From: an uncultured Draconibacterium sp.
GTDB taxonomy: Bacteria > Bacteroidota > Bacteroidia > Bacteroidales > Prolixibacteraceae
Assembly: GCF_963676735.1 (NCBI RefSeq)
Contig: NZ_OY781464.1
Coordinates: 3,071,001-3,135,000 of the forward strand
DNA length: 64,000 nucleotides
Direction: 5' to 3'
Made by a program: the position numbers and the translations under genes. The notes below the pieces were generated by a model, which saw only the letters and a program-made list of their open reading frames with translations, ran no database searches and was not told the DNA's origin. Positions 8,931 through 16,573 of this stretch are shown one piece after another (the stretch's first letter is position 1; each line of letters begins with the position of its first letter).

Positions 8931-8968
8931 AACTATGTTTTTTAATCGTTATGAAGCAAATAAAGCCA

Positions 8969-9018
8969 GTGTTTTTCCTGTGTCGTAAAAACACAGAAAA
9001 AACACTTCAAAAACACAG
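8969..9018. promoter_or_regulatory. Inverted repeat upstream of the HTH/replication operon
   Basis: GTGTTTTTCCTGTGT (8969-8983) and ACACAGAAAAAACAC (8991-9005) pair at 14 of 15 positions around a 7-nt loop. The motif AAAAACACAG occurs at 8987-8996 and again at 9009-9018. It is placed between the membrane-protein gene and the HTH gene start (8930), so an operator for the HTH protein is plausible. A weak terminator for the upstream gene is the alternative. Confidence 0.4.
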
Positions 9019-9041
9019 GGGATAATGATTTTTATTTGTGC

Positions 9042-9719
9042 TTAATCTTCGGAAAGGCTTTTCCGAATCTGAATGATACCTTTCTGCTCGTCATCTTTTA
9101 AATGCCGTTTGATGGTTTCGGCTTCCACATTACCAAGAATTGAGGGAAAGACTTTTTTGAGAAAGGCTGCCATTTGCAGCTGATTACCGGTCCTGAAATG
9201 ATTCCAGATATTCCAGCCGAAATGATACAGGTCGATGCTATTTAATTCCTTAACTTCTACTGATTGAATTTCACTGATCGGCTTCTTTTCGGCATAAGAT
9301 GTTATGTTCCGGGAAAGCAGGGCTAAATCTCTATCGGAGGTATAGGGTGCAAAAACGGTTTGTGTGTATTGAATTGCGATTGCTTTCTTATTATTTTCCT
9401 GATCTGCGATCAACTGTTTTTGCTCGGTCCTGATTTTATCGATCCTGGCTGAATCATTAGATTTTTCGATAGGCTCTGTTACTTGTTTCTCCCTTGGGAA
9501 AAACCGTCGCTTAATAAGAGTGAACAGGTCTTTTATGAAAATTGAAAGCAAACCATAAACCAGTATTCCAAACAAAGTAACAGCGACAAAAACAATGTTC
9601 GCAGTGAACTCATCTGCTCCAACACTTATGGCAAACATTCTTGCAAGAATGCCCAATATGATACACCCCAGTAAAACGGATAAATAAATTACGATATTTT
9701 CAAAATATTTGGAGTGCAT
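9042..9719 (-). CDS. Two-TM membrane protein of mobilizable element, function unknown
   Basis: A 225-residue protein with two hydrophobic helices (about 9-31 and 40-65), a basic stretch (KRRFFPREK), a charged coiled-coil-like region (about 90-115, IDKIRTEQKQLIADQENNKK) and a soluble C-terminal domain containing LYHFGWNIWNHF. I do not recognise a characterised family. Its place at the head of the replication/mobilization gene block and on the same strand suggests a host-interface, maintenance or transfer-accessory role, but nothing in the sequence fixes this. The start at 9719 is the first ATG and is followed directly by the first hydrophobic segment. Confidence 0.7.
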   Translation of the reverse strand: MHSKYFENIVIYLSVLLGCIILGILARMFAISVGADEFTANIVFVAVTLFGILVYGLLSIFIKDLFTLIKRRFFPREKQVTEPIEKSNDSARIDKIRTEQKQLIADQENNKKAIAIQYTQTVFAPYTSDRDLALLSRNITSYAEKKPISEIQSVEVKELNSIDLYHFGWNIWNHFRTGNQLQMAAFLKKVFPSILGNVEAETIKRHLKDDEQKGIIQIRKSLSED

Positions 9720-10460
9720 CTCTTTTTATCAGCTGACTGTGATTGGAACTAAAACTTCTGTAATTCCGTGGTTTTATTGAATCTAATTAATGATATGTGA
9801 TTCTAACTATTGCAAGGTAACAAATGTAAATTGAATGTAATAAAAAGTGTTTGCTTTTTGAGTGTTGTCATTCAATCCAATAAATTATACCTGGCTAATA
9901 AAGCATCTGAATTGATTTTATTTGAACAAATACAACATTCCTCAAAAAAAACGAAAAAAGGAAAAAAAAGAAAAGAAAGCCGGGGTGTTGACGGCCGTGG
10001 ATAAAATGCAGGATTGCCACGGGCACCTGTAAACAAATTAGACCTACCTGCAATAATACTAATCCGGGGCATTCATCCTGATCTTGCATTTTCCCCAGCG
10101 TTGGCTTTGTGGGGAGGCCGGCTATCTTGGGTTTCTTTTTTGTTTTTCAACCTGTAAAAGTTTTAAAACTGTAAAATCGTTATTTGTGGGCGGGCTAAAG
10201 AAAAGTGCAGGACTGAAGTAAAACGAAAGGATGGCTCTTTTATGTGCGGTGCCCGAAGGCGTTTTTCGCTGTAACGGTAGAAAAAGCGACTGTTCTCCGT
10301 GAGTGAGCGAACGGGATCAGGGAGTGTTGGAGCCGGTCAGGGGAAATGGCCGCGGTATGGAATATGCTGCATAAACAATAACATCAGAATTCTTTTACAG
10401 ACAATATATTATCCATTTTCGTTTATTTTTTGTACTTTTAGCCAATATTTTATCCACAAT
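9720..10460. other. Structured 0.74-kb non-coding block of the mobile element
   Basis: No gene is supported here. After an A-rich tract (9943-9977) comes a segment (about 9978-10350) clearly richer in G and C than the neighbouring spacers. It holds CCCCA...TGGGG arms (about 10093-10114), the 12-bp palindrome AGTTTTAAAACT (10159-10170) flanked by CTGTAAAA at 10152-10159 and 10169-10176, and a TTTTTC...GAAAAA arm pair (about 10263-10286). A replication origin or accessory transfer site for the element is possible. Confidence 0.35.
10402..10456 (+). promoter_or_regulatory. Candidate HipB operator repeats
   Basis: Two direct repeats, CAATATATTATCCA (10402-10415) and CAATATTTTATCCA (10443-10456), are 13 of 14 identical and 41 bp apart, about four helical turns, ending 5 bp before the hipB ATG. 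Each contains TATCC, the half-site sequence known for Escherichia coli HipB, but the partner GGATA half-site is absent. Autorepression by HipB-HipA is typical of the family. Confidence 0.4.
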
Positions 10461-10733
10461 ATGTACTCATTAGAACAAACACCTACCGAGGTTAGTAAAA
10501 AGTTAGCACAAAGATTTCGTACCCTGCGAAAGCAATCAAAACTATCTCAAAAAGAGATGGCAGAACGATCAGGTGTTTCATTGGGTAGTTTAAAGCGGTT
10601 TGAAAGAACCGGGAGAATTTCTCTTGAATCACTATTGAAATTAATGCATCTTCTGGGACGATTAAACGAAATCGATACTATTCTTTCAATAAATGAAAAC
10701 CGGGAAGATATTGAAAAACTTTTTTCAAAATAA
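10461..10733 (+). CDS. hipB: HipB-like XRE antitoxin/repressor
   Basis: A 90-residue Cro/C1-type helix-turn-helix protein (RTLRKQSKLSQKEMAERSGV at about 21-40, recognition helix near SLGSLKRFERTG). It ends 11 bp before a HipA kinase gene in the same orientation, the standard antitoxin-then-toxin order. HipB binds and inhibits HipA and represses the operon. I chose the ATG at 10461, because the upstream in-frame extension is unlike the family and runs through the candidate operator repeats. The pair is oriented opposite to the other element genes, which suits a self-contained cargo or maintenance module. Confidence 0.85.
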   Translation: MYSLEQTPTEVSKKLAQRFRTLRKQSKLSQKEMAERSGVSLGSLKRFERTGRISLESLLKLMHLLGRLNEIDTILSINENREDIEKLFSK

Positions 10734-10744
10734 TCTGAAAGTCA

Positions 10745-11974
10745 ATGCCAGCAATAAAGAAAATAACAGTATCGCTGTTGCTCGAAGGAGATATAGCAGA
10801 AGTGGGAGAACTAGTATTATCTGATAGCAAAATCTATTTTAGATATAATGCAGATTTCCTAAAAAATGGCCTCAACCTCTCGCCTATCAAATTGCCATTT
10901 ACCAATGATATTTTAAGTGCAGACAAAGAACCTTTTGACGGATTATTTGGAGTATTTAACGACTCGTTACCAGATGGATGGGGACGTTTACTTCTTGATC
11001 GCTCACTAGCTTCAAAAGGAATCGACATAGCAAGAATTACACCTTTGGACCGGTTGGCATTTGTGGGCTCTACCGGTATGGGGGCTCTTACTTATAAGCC
11101 AGAAATTGAACCTGCTGAAGATACCGGTCTCATTCCTGAGCTTGACATACTTGCTTACGAAATGAATCAAATCCTACAGGGAACAAGTTCTGATATTATT
11201 GAGGAATTATTTATTCTTGGAGGATCATCAGGTGGTGCCCGCCCAAAGGTTTTTGTTGGTTACAATCCTCATTCCAATGAACTGACTCATGGTTTCGACC
11301 ATCTGCCAGACGGTTATGAGGACTGGATTATTAAATTTCCATCATCATCAGACAATCCGGAAATTGCCAGAATCGAATTCGCCTATCACAAAATGGCCTT
11401 GCAGGCAGGAATAAGAATGAGCAGATGCAGGCTGTTTGAGGGAAAATCAGGAAAGGTATATTTCGGAACAAGACGTTTTGATCGGGATTCAGGGAAACGT
11501 CTGCATACACATACGGCATCCGGACTTATGCATGACAATTTCAGAATGAGTACTATGGATTATGGCCATTTAATGGACTGTGCATTCCGCCTTGAAAAAC
11601 ATGTAAATGCCTATAAAAAAGTTCTCAGGTTAGCCGCATTCAATGTTTACTCTCACAATCGCGACGATCATAGCAAAAATTTCTCTTTCCTGATGAACGC
11701 AAAAGGAGAATGGCAATTTGCCCCGGCTTACGACCTGACATTTTCGAATTCGGCCTACGGATTTCACAGCACCATGATAGCTGGAGAAAGTCGGAATCCA
11801 GGACGAAAGGAACTTTTGAAGTTGGCCGATCATTTTGGATTAAAAAAAGGCGATGTAATTATCGAAGAAGTTCAAGATGCAATTAACCATTGGCCGTCCA
11901 TTGCCAAAGAATGCGGAATTTCAAAAACCAACATCCAAAATATCCAGAATGTACTGAATAAAATTATGGACTAA
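10745..11974 (+). CDS. hipA: HipA-family serine/threonine kinase toxin
   Basis: A 409-residue full-length HipA. The N-terminal subdomain is at 1-110. GGSSGGARPK (159-168) forms the ATP-binding loop, NRDDHSKNFSF (305-315) holds the catalytic Asp307 and Asn312, and PAYDLTFS (327-334) holds the metal-binding Asp330, so all kinase residues are present. In E. coli HipA phosphorylates glutamyl-tRNA synthetase and induces growth arrest; targets differ among homologues, so the substrate here is unknown. With HipB it forms a type II toxin-antitoxin pair that may stabilise the mobile element. A short hairpin terminator lies about 180 bp downstream. Confidence 0.9.
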   Translation: MPAIKKITVSLLLEGDIAEVGELVLSDSKIYFRYNADFLKNGLNLSPIKLPFTNDILSADKEPFDGLFGVFNDSLPDGWGRLLLDRSLASKGIDIARITPLDRLAFVGSTGMGALTYKPEIEPAEDTGLIPELDILAYEMNQILQGTSSDIIEELFILGGSSGGARPKVFVGYNPHSNELTHGFDHLPDGYEDWIIKFPSSSDNPEIARIEFAYHKMALQAGIRMSRCRLFEGKSGKVYFGTRRFDRDSGKRLHTHTASGLMHDNFRMSTMDYGHLMDCAFRLEKHVNAYKKVLRLAAFNVYSHNRDDHSKNFSFLMNAKGEWQFAPAYDLTFSNSAYGFHSTMIAGESRNPGRKELLKLADHFGLKKGDVIIEEVQDAINHWPSIAKECGISKTNIQNIQNVLNKIMD

Positions 11975-12337
11975 CTTATATATTTAATGGTAAAGCATCT
12001 ACAAATTAATCACTATAATTCTTCCGGTATCAGTACATGTACCACTAGTAGTACCGGATCTGATACAGGCAACTTATCAGACCTTGTTCAAAATGAAGCA
12101 GAAGCACTTTATGAGCTCTAAAGAATGTATTAAACTCTTTATTTTTGTCATTTATTGAGTAGTCTTACTACTCGTTTTTGCATTTAAGTAAAGCAATAGT
12201 GTGGTTATTCCGTTTCGCTTTTTTTAGATTTTTCAGAATACAAGCTCAAAAAGCATGAATCAAAAATTGATTATCTGAAAAGCGTTCTAAAACTTTAATT
12301 AAATGATTCTGCTGAGCTAAAATGAAATATTGAAAGA
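11975..12337. other. Spacer between hipA and integrase with nested inverted repeats
   Basis: No gene is seen. TCCGGTA (12023-12029) pairs with TACCGGA (12052-12058), and GTATCAG (12027-12033) pairs with CTGATAC (12060-12066), so the overlapping arms allow two alternative stem structures. Further on is the hairpin terminator at 12157-12179. The two genes are convergent here (hipA plus, integrase minus). Confidence 0.45.
12157..12179 (+). terminator. Rho-independent-type terminator after hipA
   Basis: GAGTAGT (12157-12163), loop CTT, ACTACTC (12167-12173), then GTTTTT on the plus strand. The perfect 7-bp stem with a T run fits termination of the hipBA transcript. Confidence 0.6.
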
Positions 12338-13597
12338 CTATTTCTTTAAGTTTTTGATGTCATCTAATTTTATGGCTTGTGCTGCTTTGTTTTTCTTCTC
12401 GTCCACCACTTTTGCATAAATCTGAGTGGTTTTTACATTTGTATGTCCAAGCATTTTACTAACCGTATAGATATCCGTTCCGCTCGATAATTGCAGGGTT
12501 GCAAATGTATGTCTGAAATTATGAAATGTGATCTTCTTTTTGATACCTGCAGCTTCAATCCAATTTTTTAACCGCCGCGAAATCCATGCCGGTCCCGGCA
12601 AATCGTCAAAAACTAATTGCTCTGGCGTTCCTACTTCCCCACAAAGCTGCAAGGCCTGTTCTGAGATCGGAGTATACTCAAATCCTTTTGTTTTCTGTTG
12701 TGTAAATTGTAATCGCGCTTGATCTCCATCAACAATTATTTCATTCCATTTTAGTTGCTGAATATCAATAAGCCTCAATCCTGTTAGAGCAGAGAAAAGC
12801 GCAGCTCTTTTAAGAATATCACGTTCACAGGGCGTGGCTACAAGTTTATTTAGTTCCTCTACGGTTAGGTATTCCCTACGAGATTCCTGCCATTGAATTC
12901 CTTTTATCTTAGCAGATAAATCACTAGCCAGATATCCATCAACAAAGGCCTGTTTAAGCGCTGCCTTAAAAACAGAAAAATAGGTAGATGCGGAATTATG
13001 GGATAGCTTACCACCTTTGTTACCTCCCCGCGGTGCTGACAAGAGAAAAAGTCTGAAATTTTCAGCCAGACTTAAATTTAATTCTGAAAATAAAAGTGTA
13101 TCTCCTGCATATAGTTTTAGGAACTCAATGGAACGTTCCCAATTTATTAAAATAGATTTCGAGCTATTTGAATGACGTTTATAAGTTACTTTGGTAAAGT
13201 AATCGATAAAATTCTGCTGCAATCGTTCCTTTTGCTCAGCCTGAGCGCTTCCGGTATCATTGTATAGATCCGCATGATCATATTCGCGTTGTCGGAGCTT
13301 ACGAACGCCATCAGCATATAACATGCTTTCTCTATCAACTTCACTCTTACAAATAATTATTCCATTATCATCGCGTTTGGGTTTGTAGGTTTTTATTCCC
13401 TTGGCGTTGATCCGAGCATTCCCCTTTTTATTCCATACCACTGTAGTTACACTTCTATTAAGGTATTCCCGAATACGCTGAGGCGTTTTCTTACCTGGGA
13501 CAAACACAGGATAACTCTCTAAATAAATGTACCACTCATTTCTATTTTCAGCCTTGCGAAGCCTAACGGTTACTTTCGTTTTTGATAATTGTTTCAT
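12338..13597 (-). CDS. Tyrosine recombinase/integrase of the mobile element
   Basis: A 419-residue site-specific recombinase with an N-terminal arm-binding region (about 1-120), a SAM-like core-binding domain (about 125-230) and a catalytic domain (about 245-400). Catalytic residues are complete: Arg275 (TGLRLIDI), Lys302 or Lys304 (QQKTKGF), His359 and Arg362 (HNFRHTF), His385 (LGHTNV) and the nucleophile Tyr394 (QIYAKV). This is the layout of integrases in Bacteroidota conjugative and mobilizable elements. It lies 11 bp downstream of the zinc-finger/HTH gene, probably in one operon, and faces the hipA terminator. It probably integrated the element next to dnaK; the attachment core could not be identified. 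Confidence 0.93.
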   Translation of the reverse strand: MKQLSKTKVTVRLRKAENRNEWYIYLESYPVFVPGKKTPQRIREYLNRSVTTVVWNKKGNARINAKGIKTYKPKRDDNGIIICKSEVDRESMLYADGVRKLRQREYDHADLYNDTGSAQAEQKERLQQNFIDYFTKVTYKRHSNSSKSILINWERSIEFLKLYAGDTLLFSELNLSLAENFRLFLLSAPRGGNKGGKLSHNSASTYFSVFKAALKQAFVDGYLASDLSAKIKGIQWQESRREYLTVEELNKLVATPCERDILKRAALFSALTGLRLIDIQQLKWNEIIVDGDQARLQFTQQKTKGFEYTPISEQALQLCGEVGTPEQLVFDDLPGPAWISRRLKNWIEAAGIKKKITFHNFRHTFATLQLSSGTDIYTVSKMLGHTNVKTTQIYAKVVDEKKNKAAQAIKLDDIKNLKK

Positions 13598-13608
13598 GGG
13601 GTATTAGT

Positions 13609-14172
13609 TTATTTCGATTCGTAGATACTATCAATTTCTGTTTTGGGAGCATATACGTATTTCCCAATCTGCCGAATAGGAATGGAGAATTTACGAATAT
13701 GTTTATAAACAGAACTAGCCGATATACCGAATTTTTGAGTAATCTCCCCAATCGTGTAACAATCTTCAGGCTCCAAGCGATATAGCTTTACCTTCGAATT
13801 CTTTTTAGTTGTAGATCTTTCTTTTTTAATCGGGAACATTTGCTCAACTGCCTTTCTTTCTATTCGTACTAGACGAGTTCCAAGATTGATTGCAGGTATT
13901 CGACCTTGACGCACAAGTCTATATAATGTACTTTTCGCCACACCAAAAAGGATTATTGCTTCTGGTACCGATAAATACATTCGGTCCTTTGGAATTCTTT
14001 CTGCCAATGCCTTTCGTTGTTCCTCTTTTTTCTTTTCTGCTTTTCTTTTTCGATAGGCAGTATCACTACAAGTTTTGGAACAGTAGACCGAGTTCACTGT
14101 TTTCGGAATAAAAGGCTCTTTACAAACCTCACAATTCTTCTGAATTTTGCTTATCACCATCTTTACCTGCAA
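13609..14172 (-). CDS. Zinc-finger plus double-HTH excisionase-like DNA-binding protein
   Basis: A 187-residue protein in three parts. An N-terminal zinc-ribbon-like segment has two Cys pairs (CEVCKEP and YCSKTCSD, about 14-38). A first excisionase-type helix-turn-helix follows (YLSVPEAIILFGVAKSTLYR, about 67-115), then a second (CYTIGEITQKFGISASSVYK, about 137-187). Excisionase-family HTH domains bend or bind attachment-site DNA, or regulate integrase. It is 11 bp upstream of the integrase gene on the same strand. Three 10-bp repeats lie just before its start, so autoregulation is likely. Possible roles are recombination directionality factor or operon repressor. Confidence 0.78.
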   Translation of the reverse strand: MQVKMVISKIQKNCEVCKEPFIPKTVNSVYCSKTCSDTAYRKRKAEKKKEEQRKALAERIPKDRMYLSVPEAIILFGVAKSTLYRLVRQGRIPAINLGTRLVRIERKAVEQMFPIKKERSTTKKNSKVKLYRLEPEDCYTIGEITQKFGISASSVYKHIRKFSIPIRQIGKYVYAPKTEIDSIYESK

Positions 14173-14180
14173 TTAAGTAC

Positions 14181-14245
14181 TCATAAGTAGTCATAAGAAC
14201 TTATAAGTTCCACTTTAACGCTAATTAAGTTCCGATACAAATATA
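14181..14245 (-). promoter_or_regulatory. Promoter box and 10-bp tandem operator repeats of the xis-int operon
   Basis: On the minus strand TATATTTG (14245-14238) fully matches the TAnnTTTG -7 box. Downstream, between it and the ATG at 14172, are three tandem 10-mers, read on the plus strand TCATAAGTAG, TCATAAGAAC and TTATAAGTTC (14181-14210), including the 14-bp palindrome GAACTTATAAGTTC (14197-14210). Exact 10-bp phasing puts all copies on one DNA face. A repressor or excisionase binding array is the simplest reading. Confidence 0.5.
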
Positions 14246-14305
14246 GTACTAATATAAGCTAAAAATACATGAAAAAAAAGTTGACAACATCAAGTGAACA
14301 CAAAC

Positions 14306-14340
14306 AAAAAACGCAGTAAGTCAGAAACTTACTGCGTTTT
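14306..14340. terminator. Bidirectional terminator of dnaK
   Basis: AAAACGCAGTAAGT (14308-14321) and ACTTACTGCGTTTT (14327-14340) form a perfect stem with a 5-nt loop and A/T runs on both sides. It is 33 bp beyond the dnaK stop and probably marks the chromosomal side of the element junction. Confidence 0.8.
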
Positions 14341-14372
14341 ACTAATTATTGATTATCCTTAATAATCGTACC

Positions 14373-16292
14373 CTATTTGACTTCTTCAAAATCAACATCG
14401 GTTACTTCACCGTCGTCTTTTGGCTGTCCCTGTGCACCTGCATCAGGTCCGGCTTGTCCGGCGTCAGGACCTGGCTGGCCACCTTGTGCTTGCGATGCAT
14501 TGTACATTTCTTGCGAAGCAGCCTGGAATACGGTGTTCAGCTCGTTCATTGCTGCATCAATTGCAGCCAGATCTTTTGAAGCGTGTGCTTCTTTAAGCTT
14601 TTTCAATGCATCTTCAATCGGGCCTTTTTTGTCTGCCGGCAATTTGTCGCCAAACTCTTTCAGTTGCTTCTCGGTCTGGAAAATCAAACTGTCAGCCTGG
14701 TTAATTTTGTCAGCAGTTTCCTTTGCTTGCTTGTCAGCTTCGGCATTTGCTTCAGCTTCCGATTTCATGCGGTTAATTTCCTCATCCGAAAGTCCAGAAG
14801 AAGCTTCGATACGAATCGACTGCGATTTACCTGTTGCTTTATCTTTAGCATGAACATGCAAAATACCGTTTGCGTCGATATCGAAAGTTACCTCGATTTG
14901 CGGGATGCCACGTGGTGATGGTGGAATTCCGTCTAAGTGGAAACGACCGATTGTTTTGTTACCCGATGCAATTGGACGCTCACCCTGCAAAACATGAATT
15001 TCTACTGAAGGCTGATTATCCGCGGCAGTGGTAAATGTTTCCGACTTTTTGGTAGGAATAGTAGTATTGGCTTCAATCAACTTAGTCATTACACCTCCCA
15101 TGGTTTCAATACCCAACGACAGTGGTGTAACATCAAGTAACAATACATCTTTTACTTCTCCGGTTAAAACACCACCCTGAATAGCAGCACCTACAGCTAC
15201 AACCTCATCAGGATTTACTCCTTTTGATGCATCTTTACCAAAAAACTCTTTTACTTTATCCTGGATGGCAGGTATACGAGTTGAACCACCAACTAAAATA
15301 ACCTCGTCAATATCGCTTGCAGATAATCCGGCATTTTGTAATGCTTTACGACAAGGTTCGATAGTTGCGTTGATTAACGAATCGGCCAGTTGCTCGAATT
15401 TCGCACGCGATAAAGTTTTTACAAGGTGTTTTGGAATACCGTTAACCGGCATAATATAAGGCAGGTTAATCTCGGTTTGCGACGAGCTCGACAATTCGAT
15501 TTTTGCTTTCTCGGCAGCTTCTTTCAAACGTTGCAATGCCATTGGGTCTTCGCGCAAGTCAATACCTTCTTCGCTTTTAAACTCGTCGGCCAACCAGTCG
15601 ATAATTACCTGGTCAAAATCGTCACCACCAAGGTGTGTATCACCATCGGTAGATTTTACTTCGAAAACGCCGTCACCCAGCTCCAAAATAGAAATATCGA
15701 AGGTACCACCACCAAGGTCGAATACCGCGATTTTCATGTCACGATCCATCTTATCCAAACCGTATGCCAACGAGGCAGCAGTAGGTTCGTTAATGATACG
15801 ACGAACAGTTAACCCTGCAATCTCACCAGCTTCTTTGGTTGCCTGACGCTGCGAATCGTTAAAATAGGCAGGAACAGTAATAACGGCTTCAGTTACTTCT
15901 TGTCCAAGATAATCTTCAGCTGTTTTCTTCATTTTCTGAAGTGTCATTGCCGAGATTTCCTGAGGTGAATATTTTCTGTCGTCGATTTGTACACGTGGTG
16001 TGTTGTTGTCGCCTTTTACCACTTTATATGGTACACGGGCCACTTCTTTTGAAACACGATCAAAAGTTTCGCCCATAAAGCGTTTAATCGAGAAGATTGT
16101 TTTTGTTGGATTGGTGATTGCCTGACGTTTTGCAGGATCGCCAACTTTTCGTTCTCCGTTTTCCACGAAAGCAACGATAGAAGGTGTTGTACGTTTTCCC
16201 TCGCTATTGGGGATAACTACAGGTTCGTTACCTTCCATTACAGAAACACAAGAGTTTGTGGTTCCCAAGTCAATTCCGATAATTTTTCCCAT
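14373..16292 (-). CDS. dnaK: Molecular chaperone DnaK (Hsp70)
   Basis: A 639-residue Hsp70. The ATPase domain (about 1-365) starts with GIDLGTTNSCVSV and contains AVFDLGGGTFDISIL and VGGSTRIPAIQ. The linker and substrate-binding domain begin at DVLLLDVTPLSLGIE. The C-terminal tail is Gly/Gln/Pro-rich and ends in DVDFEEVK, the EEVD-like tail of bacterial DnaK. Length and motifs are canonical. It folds and refolds proteins in the cytoplasm together with DnaJ and GrpE, which are not adjacent here. A dyad of TGTCA/TGACA elements lies upstream and might be involved in stress control. The gene is intact, so the mobile element did not disrupt it. Confidence 0.98.
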   Translation of the reverse strand: MGKIIGIDLGTTNSCVSVMEGNEPVVIPNSEGKRTTPSIVAFVENGERKVGDPAKRQAITNPTKTIFSIKRFMGETFDRVSKEVARVPYKVVKGDNNTPRVQIDDRKYSPQEISAMTLQKMKKTAEDYLGQEVTEAVITVPAYFNDSQRQATKEAGEIAGLTVRRIINEPTAASLAYGLDKMDRDMKIAVFDLGGGTFDISILELGDGVFEVKSTDGDTHLGGDDFDQVIIDWLADEFKSEEGIDLREDPMALQRLKEAAEKAKIELSSSSQTEINLPYIMPVNGIPKHLVKTLSRAKFEQLADSLINATIEPCRKALQNAGLSASDIDEVILVGGSTRIPAIQDKVKEFFGKDASKGVNPDEVVAVGAAIQGGVLTGEVKDVLLLDVTPLSLGIETMGGVMTKLIEANTTIPTKKSETFTTAADNQPSVEIHVLQGERPIASGNKTIGRFHLDGIPPSPRGIPQIEVTFDIDANGILHVHAKDKATGKSQSIRIEASSGLSDEEINRMKSEAEANAEADKQAKETADKINQADSLIFQTEKQLKEFGDKLPADKKGPIEDALKKLKEAHASKDLAAIDAAMNELNTVFQAASQEMYNASQAQGGQPGPDAGQAGPDAGAQGQPKDDGEVTDVDFEEVK

Positions 16293-16390
16293 TGTTATAT
16301 TTTTTAAGTTTTTATTGTTTCAAAAAAAAATTACGCCTGCAAACAATCAATGATTGTGCCATGCAAAAATCGGCGGAATGAATGTAAAAT

Positions 16391-16441
16391 CTGACACACT
16401 ATTGCTCTATGATGGTAAAAATCGTGTCAGGAGTGGTGACA
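16391..16441 (-). promoter_or_regulatory. TGTCA/TGACA repeats upstream of dnaK
   Basis: Plus-strand CTGACAC (16391-16397), GTGTCAG (16424-16430) and TGTCA-n7-TGACA (16425-16441) form overlapping dyads 100-150 bp before the dnaK ATG. The three copies of one pentamer suggest a regulator site, possibly stress-related. Function is inference. Confidence 0.3.
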
Positions 16442-16573
16442 AAACGACAGTGGATTTACGAATATTGAATAAAGACTACCGATTTTAGATTAAACAGATG
16501 GACTGGTTAGTAGAAGCTTTGTAATGCTTTTACTTGTTAAGGGGCACTGCTAAGGTAAGGCAGATAATTTTTC

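Noticed and set aside
9810..10004. 64-codon plus-strand frame through the A-rich tract
   Set aside because: The C-terminus is poly-Lys from an A-run and there is no homology; the region looks non-coding.
10299..10460. N-terminal extension of the HipB gene
   Set aside because: It runs through candidate operator repeats and is unlike the family; the ATG at 10461 gives a normal HipB.
5500..14372. Direct-repeat attachment cores for the integrated element
   Set aside because: Comparing the spacer left of the relaxase with the dnaK-xis gap, I found only 9-bp AT-rich matches (such as CTAATTATT at about 5825 and 14342), which are expected by chance.
14377..14853. 158-codon plus-strand open frame under dnaK
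   Set aside because: Ser/Ala-rich antisense shadow of the conserved DnaK C-terminus, with no promoter or plausible product.
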